A stretch of DNA of 64,000 nucleotides, from positions 62,001-126,000 of the forward strand of contig JABDAZ010000002.1 of NCBI GenBank assembly GCA_013288945.1. The letters are read 5' to 3'. The stretch is from Bacteroidota bacterium. GTDB lineage: Bacteria; Bacteroidota; Bacteroidia; Chitinophagales; Chitinophagaceae. The notes beneath the pieces were generated by a model. That model had not been told where the DNA came from. It saw only the letters and a list, made by a program, of their open reading frames with translations, and made no database searches. Shown in pieces: positions 39,535 through 48,546 of the stretch; positions within the stretch are counted from its first letter, which is position 1; every line of letters starts with the position of its first letter. The position numbers were made by a program, and so were the translations under genes.

Positions 39535-40444
39535 GTTGAATTTCATCAGCTATTTGTCGGCCGCCATTTTCGAGTAATTCTTGGGCAGAAGTTTTACCAA
39601 TAAAAGTTGCCATTTCTACCGGCAATACTTTTTCTATCTCAACTTTTTTTATTCCATCAACAGATAAAATATTTCCCCTAAAAAATAATTCATCGTCTTC
39701 AATTTCCGCCAAAGCGCTTATTGGTGTTGAGCATCCGCCCATTAATGTTTTTAAAAAATCGCGTTCAATTTTTGTACATAGCGCTGTATTTGCATCATTA
39801 AAAAAATGGCATGCATCAAAACAAAAATCATCTTCATCGCGACAAACAACCATTATCGCACCTTGCGCCGGCGCGGGCAACATCCAATCCAATTCAACAG
39901 AATTTTGCGGACGAAGATTTATTCTTTCCAAACCTGCTGCTGCAAAAATTGCTGCATCCCAATTTTCTGTTTGTAATTTTTTTAATCGCGTATTTACATT
40001 GCCACGCAAATTATGCAATTGATGTTGCGGGTATTTATGCAGCCATTGCGCTTTTCTCCTGATGCTGCTTGTTGCAATGTTTGCGATATAATTTTCTTTG
40101 GATAAAAATGTTTTATCAGTTTTAAAAACACATAAATCTTTATAAGAAGCTCTTTTTAAAACTGCGGCCTGCTTAATGCCAATCGGCAAATGCGTTGGCA
40201 CATCTTTCATCGAATGGACGGCAATATCGATGTTGTGATTAAGCAATGCAATGTCGAGGCTTTTTGTAAAAATTCCTTGTACGCCCATTTCATACAAAGG
40301 CGTTTTTAAATCAATATCGCCTTCGCTTTTTATAAAAATTAATTCGGAAGAAAAATTGTGTTGTGCGAGCAAATCCTTAACCAGCGTGGCTTGCCACACG
40401 GCAAGTTGGCTTTCTCTTGTTCCAATCCTGATGGTTCTTTGCAT
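39521..40444 (-). CDS. hemC: hydroxymethylbilane synthase (porphobilinogen deaminase)
   Basis: HemC polymerises four porphobilinogens onto its dipyrromethane cofactor. The 307-residue protein has IRIGTRESQLAVWQA, HSMKDVPTHLPIG, NIATSSIRRKAQWLH, LPAPAQGAIMVVCRD and the cofactor cysteine in LMGGCSTPISALAE. It starts six bases after hemA. Confidence 0.97.
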   Translation of the reverse strand: MQRTIRIGTRESQLAVWQATLVKDLLAQHNFSSELIFIKSEGDIDLKTPLYEMGVQGIFTKSLDIALLNHNIDIAVHSMKDVPTHLPIGIKQAAVLKRASYKDLCVFKTDKTFLSKENYIANIATSSIRRKAQWLHKYPQHQLHNLRGNVNTRLKKLQTENWDAAIFAAAGLERINLRPQNSVELDWMLPAPAQGAIMVVCRDEDDFCFDACHFFNDANTALCTKIERDFLKTLMGGCSTPISALAEIEDDELFFRGNILSVDGIKKVEIEKVLPVEMATFIGKTSAQELLENGGRQIADEIQHAAK

Positions 40445-40450
40445 GATTTA

Positions 40451-41695
40451 TTAATTGGCGCCACATGCAATATAATCATTAATGGCTTCTATATAATGGC
40501 AACCGCGCTGGTTTTTGTTGCGCATTTTCAACGCCATTACATTAATAACTTTCTGAATTTTTTCGTCGTTATTATTGATGGGTAACTGTGCAGAAATATT
40601 TTGAAAAGTATAATTAGAAAATAATTTGCAAGAATTCATTTCCTGTAATTTATATTTTACGGCTGTTAATACAGGCACGTTTTTGCGCATTTCCTGCCAG
40701 GCTAAAAGTTCATCGATATGTTCTTTAATAATTGCTTTTGCTTTTGGCACTTCTGCTTCGCGTTTTTGTAATGTTTCATCTTTCATTTTAGAAAGTTCAT
40801 CCACATTAATCAACGTTACATTTGATAATTCCTGCGCTTCTTTTTCTACGTTATAAGGAATAGAAAGATCAATAATTAATTTATCGCCGCTGTTTTCCAA
40901 ATGCGATTTTAATATTGTTGGATCAGTTGCATTTGTGGCAACTAAAATTACCGTTGAATTTTTTATATGAAACGCCAAGTCATTAATCGGCGCATGCTTC
41001 AAACCCAGTTCAGCAGCGAGTTCTGCGGCTTTTTGTTGTGTGCGGTTTATTAATGTAATATTTTTAGTTTGCAAATAATCGACTAAATTTTTACATGTAT
41101 TTTTTCCAATTTTTCCGGTGCCCAACAACAAAATATTTTTACCGGTAAAGTCTGAAATTTTTTCTTTTATATATTGAACTGCAGCAAAAGAAACAGAAAC
41201 AGTTCCCCCGCTTAATGCAGTTTTATTTTTTATTTCTTTAGATGATTGTAATACACAATTAACCAATCTTTCTAAAAAAGATCCAATGCTGTTTTTTTCT
41301 TTTGAAAATTTTACGGCTTGTTTTATTTGCCCTACAATTTCATAATCTCCCAAAATTTGGGAATCAAGCCCGGCGCCAACATTGAACAAATGTTTTATTG
41401 CTGCAAGATTATTTTTTGTATAAGAAAGCTCAACAAATTTTTCTTTAATAGCCGGCGCCTGCGAACAAGTTAAGTTAATAAGAAGTGATGCATCTTCTGC
41501 AAAACCATAAATTTCTGTACGGTTGCAGGTGGATAAGATAAACAATTCATTAATGCCAAATGATGGTGCAAGCTGCAAAATCTTTTCATAATGCTCATTG
41601 CTGATGGCGAATAAACCCCTGACAGAAGCATCGGTTTTTTTATAGTTGATGCCAACTACAAAAAATTTTGAAAGGTCAGTAGATTTATTATTCAT
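40451..41695 (-). CDS. hemA: glutamyl-tRNA reductase
   Basis: HemA reduces glutamyl-tRNA to glutamate-1-semialdehyde, the committed step of the C5 pathway. The 414-residue protein has the catalytic cysteine in LSTCNRTEIYG, then GLDSQILGDYEIVGQIKQA and the NADPH site LLGTGKIGKNTCKNL. It heads the minus-strand hemA-C-D-E-F-(S23)-B run. A short regulatory gap of 219 bases separates it from the divergent hemH. Confidence 0.96.
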   Translation of the reverse strand: MNNKSTDLSKFFVVGINYKKTDASVRGLFAISNEHYEKILQLAPSFGINELFILSTCNRTEIYGFAEDASLLINLTCSQAPAIKEKFVELSYTKNNLAAIKHLFNVGAGLDSQILGDYEIVGQIKQAVKFSKEKNSIGSFLERLVNCVLQSSKEIKNKTALSGGTVSVSFAAVQYIKEKISDFTGKNILLLGTGKIGKNTCKNLVDYLQTKNITLINRTQQKAAELAAELGLKHAPINDLAFHIKNSTVILVATNATDPTILKSHLENSGDKLIIDLSIPYNVEKEAQELSNVTLINVDELSKMKDETLQKREAEVPKAKAIIKEHIDELLAWQEMRKNVPVLTAVKYKLQEMNSCKLFSNYTFQNISAQLPINNNDEKIQKVINVMALKMRNKNQRGCHYIEAINDYIACGAN

Positions 41696-41914
41696 TCGAT
41701 TCTTGTTTCAGATTTACCTACGCAAAAGTAATGGGAGAGGTTTTTATTAAAGTATTTTTTGTGTCATAGCATTGTCATTTATAAGCATGATTTCAATCCA
41801 TGATCGTAATCATCAAAAAATAATAAATCTATTAATAAAAATTGCCATAATAAACCGCGTTGCCAATGAACTTTTTGCGGTAGATGTAGTTATTTTTACA
41901 TCTCATCTATAAAT
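41696..41914. promoter_or_regulatory. divergent promoter region hemA/hemH
   Basis: Both halves of the haem gene set start from this 219-base region. A small dyad GATGTA / TACATC (near 41883-41902) lies just before hemH and could be an operator. No clear TAnnTTTG element is seen on either strand. Confidence 0.4.
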
Positions 41915-42967
41915 ATGGCAATAGAAAAAAAGCGCGGTATTATATTAATGAATCTTGGTTCGCCAGATTCCACAGAAGTAAAAGACGTGCGCAATTACCT
42001 GATGGATTTTTTAATGGATGGCCGCGTGATTGATTATCCATATTTGTTTCGCAAAATATTGGTTGGCGGAATTATTGTGCCAACGCGCGCGCCAAAATCT
42101 GCGGAAGCGTATAAAACTATCTGGACAAAAGAAGGATCTCCATTAATCGTTTTTACCAAACAATTACAAAAAGCGTTGCAATTAAAAGTTGATGAATCGG
42201 TAGAGGTTGCGATGCGTTACGGCAATCCTTCAATGGAATTGGCGTATGAAAATTTATTAAAAAGAAATCCTGGTTTGGATGAAGTAATTGCCATTCCATT
42301 ATATCCGCATTATGCCATGTCATCTTACGAAACTGCGGTTGAATATGCGCAGGAAATTTATGCGAAGAAAAAATATACTTTCAAATTAAATTTTATTAAG
42401 CCTTATTACAACGAAGAAAATTATATTAATGCGCTGTCAGAAAATATGCGCTCCTATTTACAACAGGATTTTGATCATTTATTATTCAGTTATCACGGCG
42501 TTCCGGGAAGGCATTTAAAAAAAAGTGATCCAACAAAAAATCATTGCTTAACAGTAAATAATTGTTGCAATGTTGCTTCGGTTGCACATTCAACCTGTTA
42601 TCGCCACCAGGTTTTTACAACCACAAATTTGGTTACGCAAAAATTAAATATTCCGAAAGATAAATTCAGTGTTTCGTTTCAATCGCGTTTGGGCAAAGGC
42701 TGGCTGCAACCTTTTACAGACATACGTTTGGAAGAAATGCCGAAGGAAGGGATTAAGAAATTATTAATCGTTTGCCCCGCATTTGTAAGCGATTGTTTAG
42801 AAACTTTAGAAGAAATTGCTGAGCGCGGTAAAGAAAGTTTTATCGGCGCCGGCGGCGAAAGTTATACAATGATTCCATGTTTAAATACAAACCCGCTTTG
42901 GGTTGATACGCTTAAAAAATGGATTAACGATTATGCCAGCGGAAACAATGAAATGCTTTTGACTTAA
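41915..42967 (+). CDS. hemH: ferrochelatase
   Basis: HemH inserts Fe(II) into protoporphyrin IX. The 350-residue protein has IILMNLGSPDSTEVKDVRNYL, the active-site His in LLFSYHGVPGRHLK, then SFQSRLGKGWLQPFTD and the conserved Glu in FVSDCLETLEEI. It is followed after 12 bases by hemJ. Confidence 0.97.
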   Translation: MAIEKKRGIILMNLGSPDSTEVKDVRNYLMDFLMDGRVIDYPYLFRKILVGGIIVPTRAPKSAEAYKTIWTKEGSPLIVFTKQLQKALQLKVDESVEVAMRYGNPSMELAYENLLKRNPGLDEVIAIPLYPHYAMSSYETAVEYAQEIYAKKKYTFKLNFIKPYYNEENYINALSENMRSYLQQDFDHLLFSYHGVPGRHLKKSDPTKNHCLTVNNCCNVASVAHSTCYRHQVFTTTNLVTQKLNIPKDKFSVSFQSRLGKGWLQPFTDIRLEEMPKEGIKKLLIVCPAFVSDCLETLEEIAERGKESFIGAGGESYTMIPCLNTNPLWVDTLKKWINDYASGNNEMLLT

Positions 42968-42979
42968 TCATTAATAAAA

Positions 42980-43525
42980 ATGTATCTCTATTTAAAAGCC
43001 CTTCACATTATTTTTGTAGTAACCTGGTTTGCGGGCTTATTTTATTTGCCAAGATTATTTATTTATAATACAGAAGCCGAAGCCAAACCGGAAGAAATCC
43101 GCAACGCTTTACGCACGCAGTTTACAAAAATGATGAAGCCATTATGGTACGGAATTACCTGGCCATCTGCAATCCTTACATTAATACTTGGTTTAACAGT
43201 TTTATTCAACGGTGGATGGAACAAAGTTTTATTTGAACCAGCAGGAAAATGGCTATTAATAAAATTAATTTTTGTAGTTGGATTGGTTGGTTATCATTTG
43301 TCTTTGCAAACAATTTTCATTCAGCAAATAAAAGGGAATTTCAAATATTCATCCCAGCAATTGCGCATCTGGAATGAAGTAGCAACTGTTTTTTTAGTTG
43401 CCATAATAATGCTCGCAGTTGTAAAGCAAAACATGAGCTGGGCTTGGGGATTAATGGGTTTAGTTTTGTTTGTTATATTATTAATGAGCGCAATTAAAAT
43501 TTATAAATTGCTGCGTTCAAAATAA
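42980..43525 (+). CDS. hemJ: protoporphyrinogen IX oxidase, HemJ type
   Basis: HemJ oxidises protoporphyrinogen IX to protoporphyrin IX in the membrane. The 181-residue protein has four to five TM helices and the family hallmark KALHIIFVVTWFAGLFYLPRLFIY with the essential His, and WLLIKLIFVVGLVGYHL later. No hemG or hemY is in the window, so this fills the gap between HemF and HemH. Confidence 0.92.
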   Translation: MYLYLKALHIIFVVTWFAGLFYLPRLFIYNTEAEAKPEEIRNALRTQFTKMMKPLWYGITWPSAILTLILGLTVLFNGGWNKVLFEPAGKWLLIKLIFVVGLVGYHLSLQTIFIQQIKGNFKYSSQQLRIWNEVATVFLVAIIMLAVVKQNMSWAWGLMGLVLFVILLMSAIKIYKLLRSK

Positions 43526-43534
43526 TGTAAAAAG

Positions 43535-43562
43535 AAAAACCCTCTTTCAAAAGAGGGTTTTA
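43535..43562 (+). terminator. terminator of the hemH-hemJ operon
   Basis: AAACCCTCTTT, CAA, AAGAGGGTTT form a ten-bp stem with a three-base loop and T-tail. Confidence 0.88.
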
Positions 43563-43569
43563 TCTATGG

Positions 43570-43734
43570 GCTAAAAAGGTAGTTTTTCCTTCGAAATTAT
43601 TGGAGCAAGGTACTGACGCAACCATTGGCATTTGCCTGATTACAATCGGGTTCTTCAAGGCAAATAAGAGATTAAAAACGGGTTTTGTTGGCAAGAGTAA
43701 ATAAGGAAAGGGGAGTAGGAATACCCCCCTTTTT
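43570..43734 (+). ncRNA. candidate structured RNA with its own terminator
   Basis: This stretch lies beyond the hemJ terminator and before the ileS promoter and has no open reading frame. TTTCCTT (43585-43591) can pair with AAGGAAA (43703-43709); ATTTGCC (43630-43636) pairs with GGCAAAT (43659-43665). A terminator-like hairpin AAAGGGG / CCCCTTT with a T-run follows at 43707-43734. The extended-stem shape recalls 6S RNA, but I cannot assign a family. Confidence 0.35.
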
Positions 43735-44085
43735 AACCCCTAAACCCTAAACCGTAGAAAAAAGTTTTTCATGCTTTATGCACTTAGAAAATTAGTTTCT
43801 GGACTTAATATATTCTTCGCACAATTGAATTAAAATTTGGCAATCATAAGTATTGTCGGTTCTTCTATATTATTGCGATTTGCTTACATATTCCCATAAC
43901 TATGCCAAAGCAAATTAATGTGGATAAAAACGAAATTTTCTGCACAAATGCGCCGCATTTTTTGATTGTTTTAACATTAATAGGTTCAATTTATTGGTTT
44001 GATAACAAATAATTTTACTGAAAAATGAATTGTCAAATCTGTCTTCATAGTAATTTTCTTTACCAATTACGTTATACGTTTTCCG
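43735..44085. other. gene-free A/T-rich stretch before the ileS promoter
   Basis: No convincing reading frame or repeat is seen here. Short frames on the minus strand lack coding character. Confidence 0.35.
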
Positions 44086-44093
44086 TAACTTTG
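44086..44093 (+). promoter_or_regulatory. Bacteroidota -7 promoter element of ileS
   Basis: TAACTTTG matches TAnnTTTG, 54 bases before the ileS ATG. A weak TTTA lies 23 bases upstream in place of the -33 TTTG. No T-box is seen, as expected for this phylum. Confidence 0.5.
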
Positions 44094-44147
44094 CACACAT
44101 TTTAAATTTGAGATTATCAATTTTTATTGATTGAGAAGAAATTAATT

Positions 44148-47100
44148 ATGGCAGCCAGGTACACAGAATATCAGCAATTAAATTTACCAGCAATAAGCCA
44201 GCAAATGCTGGCAAAATGGGAAGCGTCGCAAGCATTTGAAAAAAGTGTGTCTATCCGCAATGGAAAAACGCCGTTTGTTTTCTATGAAGGCCCGCCAAGT
44301 GCCAACGGCATGCCCGGTATTCATCATGTTATTTCAAGGACTTTAAAAGATTTGGTTTGCCGTTATAAAACCATGCAAGGTTTCCAGGTTAATAGAAAAG
44401 GTGGCTGGGACACGCACGGATTGCCTGTCGAGTTGGGTGTTGAAAAAGAATTAGGCATTACAAAAGAAGATATTGGCAAAAAAATTTCTGTTGAAGAATA
44501 CAATTTCAAATGCCGCGAAGCCGTGCTTCGTTATAAAGACAAATGGGATGAACTTACCAATAAAATGGGTTATTGGGTTGATTTAAAAAACCCATACATC
44601 ACTTTTGAAAACAATTATATAGAAACGCTTTGGTGGATTTTAAAAGAATTATACAATAAAGATTTGTTGTATGAAAGTGTAAGCATTCAGCCTTATTCGC
44701 CAGCAGCAGGAACAGGATTAAGTTCGCATGAACTTAATCAGCCGGGAACTTATAAAGATGTGAAGGATACGAGTGCGGTTGCGATGTTTAAACTCATTGA
44801 TAATGCAGCATTAAAAATTAATAATGTTGATGGCGAAGTTTTCTTTTTAGCATGGACGACTACGCCATGGACTTTGCCATCAAATCTTGGATTGACTGTT
44901 GGGCCAAATATAATTTACCAATTAGTAAAAACAAAAAACCCATACACAAAAAAACTGGTTTATGTTATTTTGGCAAAAGAAAGATTTAAGAGTTATTTCA
45001 ATTATGAACAATTGATGGAAGTTGGATTTAAGACAACTCCATCAGTAGAAAATTGGCCTGATGAAGGTGTTTTAGATCTTAATCATAGAATTACACCATT
45101 TGAAATTCTTGCAGAATTCAAAGGCAAAGATCTCGAAGGAATTTCCTACGAACAATTAATGCCTTTCGAAACAAACAAAATCAACAATCCAAATGCTTTC
45201 AAAATATTATTGGGCGATTTTGTAACTACAGAAGATGGAACAGGAATCGTTCACACGGCGCCGGCTTTTGGTGCAGACGATTATAAAGTTGGAAAAAAAT
45301 ATGATATCGGCATCTTAACAATGGTTGATAAGCAGGGAAAATTTGTAGAAGGTTTGGGCGAATTCAGTAACCGTTATGTAAAAAATTATAAAGACGAACC
45401 CAATTATGTAGATGTTAACTTAGATATCTGCGTAAAACTTAAAAAAGAAAATCGCGCCTTTAAAATAGAAAAATATGAACACAGTTATCCGCATTGCTGG
45501 CGCACAGATAAACCGATTTTATATTATCCGCTGGATGCGTGGTTTATAAAAACAACGGCATTAAAAGACAGAATGGTTGAACTGAATAAAACTATTAACT
45601 GGAAACCAAAATCAACCGGCGAAGGAAGATTTGGCAATTGGCTGGAAAATATGGTTGACTGGAATTTAAGCCGCAGCCGTTTTTGGGGAACGCCTTTGCC
45701 GATTTGGAGAACGGAAGATGAAAGCGAAGAAATTTGTATCGGTTCAATAACTGAATTAAAAAATGAAATTGCAAAAGCAGGCGATTTGAATAAATCCGAC
45801 ATCAGCAACCTGACATTAGAAATTGATTTGCATAAACCATATGTAGATGAAATTGTGTTGTTAAGCAAATCTGGCAAACCAATGAAACGTGTTCCAGATT
45901 TGGTTGACGTTTGGTTCGATTCTGGCGCGATGCCTTATGCACAATGGCATTTTCCATTTGAAAATATGGAAACCTTTGCCAAAAATTATCCTGCAGATTT
46001 TATTGCCGAAGGCGTTGACCAAACGCGCGGCTGGTTTTATACTTTGCATGCTATCGGCTCATTAATAAAAGAAAGTGTTATTAATGAATTGGAAAAAGCA
46101 AATTTACCAACTGATAAAATTGATGGCCGCGCTTATAAAACCGTAGTGAGCAATGGTTTGGTTCTTGATAAAAACGGCGTGAAAATGAGCAAGCGCCTTG
46201 GGAATATTATTGATCCGTTTAAAACAATCGAACAGTTTGGTGCCGATGCAACGCGGTGGTATCTAATTACCAACGCTTCGCCGTGGGAAAGTATGAAGTT
46301 TGATATCGACGGCATTAAAGAAGTGCAGCGTAAATTTTTCGGCACATTATATAATACGTACCAGTTTTTTGCGCTGTACGCAAATGTGGATGGTTTCGCA
46401 TTTAAAGAAGCATATATCCCGATTAATAAAAGGCCGGAAATTGATCAATGGATTCTTTCTTCTTTAAATACATTAATAAAAAAAGTTACAGACAGTTTTG
46501 ATGATTATGAGCCAACAATTGCCGGCAGGTTTATTGAAGATTTTGTCGGCGAACAGTTGAGCAATTGGTACGTGCGCCTTTGCCGCCGCCGGTTTTGGAA
46601 AGGTGAATATGAGCATGATAAAATATGCGCTTACCAAACTTTGTATGAATGTTTGGAAACGGTTTCTTTATTAATGGCGCCGGTTTCGCCATTTTTTGCC
46701 GATTGGTTATTTACGAATTTGAACCAGGTTTCTGAAAAAATTGATATTTCGTCGGTTCACCATGTTGATTTTCCAAAATCAAATGAATCTGTTATTCATA
46801 CTTCTTTGGAAGAAAGAATGAAACTTGCGCAGGATGCATCGTCACTTATTTTATCGATAAGAAAAAAAGTGAACATAAAAGTGCGCCAGCCGCTTCAAAA
46901 AGTATTAATACCTGTACTGAATATTTCCATGAAAGAGCAGTTGGAAAAAGTGGAAGATTTAATTAAGAGCGAAGTGAATGTGAAAGAATTTCAATACCTC
47001 ACAGAAACGGACGGTTTCATTAAAAAGAAGATTAAACCAAATTTTATTGCGCTCGGCAAAAAGCTTGGTGCAAAAATGAAGGCTGTTTCACTCGCTTTGG

Positions 47101-47546
47101 CAACTTTTTCTCAGGAAGATATATCAAAATTAGAAAAAGAAGGCAATTATACTTTGTTAATTGACGGCGAACCCTTAATATTACAGGTTAATGAAGCAGA
47201 GATATCCAGCGAAGATATTCCTGGATGGATCGTAGCAAATAAGGACATACTGACAGTTGCTTTAGATATTACAATTACGCCGGAATTAATTAATGAAGGA
47301 TATGCCAGAGAACTGGTAAACCGTATTCAGAAGATTAGAAAGGATAATAATTTTGAATTAACTGACAGAATACTGGTAAAAATTGCTGAAACCCCTGCTT
47401 TAAATCAATCCATAACCCAATTTAATAACTATATTTGCGCCGAAATTTTGGCAGATAAGCTCGAAATTGTACCCGAAATTACTGATGGCATTGAAATTGA
47501 AGTTAATGACATTCTCTTAAAAGTGTTTGTTACAAAAAAAGCTTAA
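44148..47546 (+). CDS. ileS: isoleucyl-tRNA synthetase, eukaryote-like long type
   Basis: IleRS charges tRNA-Ile. From the ATG at 44148 it has 1132 residues: a HIGH-type motif GMPGIHH at 54-60, WDTHGLPVELGVEKELGI, the CP1 editing domain (about 200-420), KMSKR at 679-683 and the C-terminal tRNA-binding region. The DTHGLPVE form and the length fit the eukaryote-like branch (IleRS2), typically insensitive to mupirocin; that consequence is inference. The DksA-like gene follows after five bases. Confidence 0.95.
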   Translation: MAARYTEYQQLNLPAISQQMLAKWEASQAFEKSVSIRNGKTPFVFYEGPPSANGMPGIHHVISRTLKDLVCRYKTMQGFQVNRKGGWDTHGLPVELGVEKELGITKEDIGKKISVEEYNFKCREAVLRYKDKWDELTNKMGYWVDLKNPYITFENNYIETLWWILKELYNKDLLYESVSIQPYSPAAGTGLSSHELNQPGTYKDVKDTSAVAMFKLIDNAALKINNVDGEVFFLAWTTTPWTLPSNLGLTVGPNIIYQLVKTKNPYTKKLVYVILAKERFKSYFNYEQLMEVGFKTTPSVENWPDEGVLDLNHRITPFEILAEFKGKDLEGISYEQLMPFETNKINNPNAFKILLGDFVTTEDGTGIVHTAPAFGADDYKVGKKYDIGILTMVDKQGKFVEGLGEFSNRYVKNYKDEPNYVDVNLDICVKLKKENRAFKIEKYEHSYPHCWRTDKPILYYPLDAWFIKTTALKDRMVELNKTINWKPKSTGEGRFGNWLENMVDWNLSRSRFWGTPLPIWRTEDESEEICIGSITELKNEIAKAGDLNKSDISNLTLEIDLHKPYVDEIVLLSKSGKPMKRVPDLVDVWFDSGAMPYAQWHFPFENMETFAKNYPADFIAEGVDQTRGWFYTLHAIGSLIKESVINELEKANLPTDKIDGRAYKTVVSNGLVLDKNGVKMSKRLGNIIDPFKTIEQFGADATRWYLITNASPWESMKFDIDGIKEVQRKFFGTLYNTYQFFALYANVDGFAFKEAYIPINKRPEIDQWILSSLNTLIKKVTDSFDDYEPTIAGRFIEDFVGEQLSNWYVRLCRRRFWKGEYEHDKICAYQTLYECLETVSLLMAPVSPFFADWLFTNLNQVSEKIDISSVHHVDFPKSNESVIHTSLEERMKLAQDASSLILSIRKKVNIKVRQPLQKVLIPVLNISMKEQLEKVEDLIKSEVNVKEFQYLTETDGFIKKKIKPNFIALGKKLGAKMKAVSLALATFSQEDISKLEKEGNYTLLIDGEPLILQVNEAEISSEDIPGWIVANKDILTVALDITITPELINEGYARELVNRIQKIRKDNNFELTDRILVKIAETPALNQSITQFNNYICAEILADKLEIVPEITDGIEIEVNDILLKVFVTKKA

Positions 47547-47551
47547 CAGTT

Positions 47552-48409
47552 ATGGCAATTAAGAAAAAGGCGGCAAAACCCGCTAAAAATGCTCCTTCGA
47601 AAAAATCAGTTCCGGCAAAAAAGGCGGCCAAACCTTCGCATGCTGCTAAACCAGCCGCGAAAAAAGTTGCGCCTAAAAAAGCTGTAGCTAAACCTGTTGC
47701 CAAAAAAGTTGCCCCGGCAAAAAAAGCTGTGGTATCAAACAAAACAGCTGTTAAACCTGTTACTAAGAAATCTGTTCCGCCGGTTGCTGTAAAACATGCG
47801 CCCGTAAAAGCAGAAGTAAAAAAACCAGTTGCAAAAGTGCCTGAAAAAAAACAAGAAATCACTAAACCCATTATCTCAGTGGCAAAGAAACCTGAAGCTA
47901 AAATAGTAACACCTCCGGCAAAACCAGTTAAAACCGTAATTCCGGATATGAAAACAAAAACGGTGCGCAAGTACGAGCCCGAATTTACCAAGTCAGTATT
48001 AGATAAAAGTACAACACCCGAAACAAACGGAGGGCCAACCATGAGATACAGTGATGGCGAATTAGTGGAATTCAGGGAATTGATCACAAAAAAATTAGAC
48101 GCTGCTAAAAAGGAACTCGCGTATTTACAAGGTTTAATAACCCGCAAAGATGAAATGGGCGGTGATAATGACGATGCGCGCTACATGACAATGGAGGATG
48201 GTGGCATGAGCATGGAACGTGAACAACTTAGCCAAATGGCCAGCCGCCAGATTACATTCATCGATCACCTTGAAAAAGCGATGATGCGTATAGAAAATAA
48301 AACGTACGGAGTTTGCCGTGTAACAGGAAAGTTAATTGATAAAGCAAGATTAAGAGCTGTACCGCACGCAACATTAAGCATTGAAGCGAAACAGATGATG
48401 AACAAGTAA
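47552..48409 (+). CDS. DksA/TraR-like protein with histone-like Lys/Ala/Pro-rich tail
   Basis: The first 150 or so of 285 residues are low-complexity KKAAKPAAKK-type repeats like histone H1, likely to bind nucleic acid. The C-terminal DksA-like part (about 165-285) has a coiled coil with DNDDARYMTMEDGGMSMERE and the remnant zinc finger YGVCRVTGKLIDKARLRAVP. Only one of the four zinc cysteines remains; LSIEA replaces the second CxxC. It may still enter the RNA polymerase secondary channel. It is co-transcribed with ileS. Confidence 0.85.
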   Translation: MAIKKKAAKPAKNAPSKKSVPAKKAAKPSHAAKPAAKKVAPKKAVAKPVAKKVAPAKKAVVSNKTAVKPVTKKSVPPVAVKHAPVKAEVKKPVAKVPEKKQEITKPIISVAKKPEAKIVTPPAKPVKTVIPDMKTKTVRKYEPEFTKSVLDKSTTPETNGGPTMRYSDGELVEFRELITKKLDAAKKELAYLQGLITRKDEMGGDNDDARYMTMEDGGMSMEREQLSQMASRQITFIDHLEKAMMRIENKTYGVCRVTGKLIDKARLRAVPHATLSIEAKQMMNK

Positions 48410-48411
48410 GA

Positions 48412-48535
48412 GTTCGCGGTTGACAGAAAACAGTTGACCGGTTAATAAAAATTATTTCAAATTATATATTAAAAAAGGGATTGCAATTGCAATTCCTTTT
48501 CTTTTTTCCTAACTCCTAAAGCCTGTTAATCCCCA
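48412..48535. repeat. two heptamer arrays flanking the dksA-like/ABC-exporter terminator
   Basis: One array (48412-48446) is GTTCGCG, GTTGACA, GAAAACA, GTTGACC, GGTTAAT. The other (48508-48535) is CCTAACT, CCTAAAG, CCTGTTA, ATCCCCA. They are not complementary to each other, so they may be two solo elements. Confidence 0.5.
48473..48507. terminator. bidirectional terminator between dksA-like and ABC exporter genes
   Basis: AAAAGGGATTGCAA and TTGCAATTCCTTTT form a long near-perfect palindrome with A-runs and T-runs at the ends, between convergent genes. Confidence 0.75.
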
Positions 48536-48546
48536 GAATCCAAATT

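Noticed and set aside
43620-43680. tRNA-like segment containing CGGGTTCTTC
   Set aside because: No acceptor stem, anticodon arm or CCA-adjacent pairing can be formed; the only good pairing is ATTTGCC/GGCAAAT.
47530-48147. 205-residue open frame antisense to the dksA-like gene
   Set aside because: It is the complement of Lys/Ala-rich codons and reads as a Phe/Ala/Gly/Thr-rich low-complexity protein. The plus-strand frame has clear homology.
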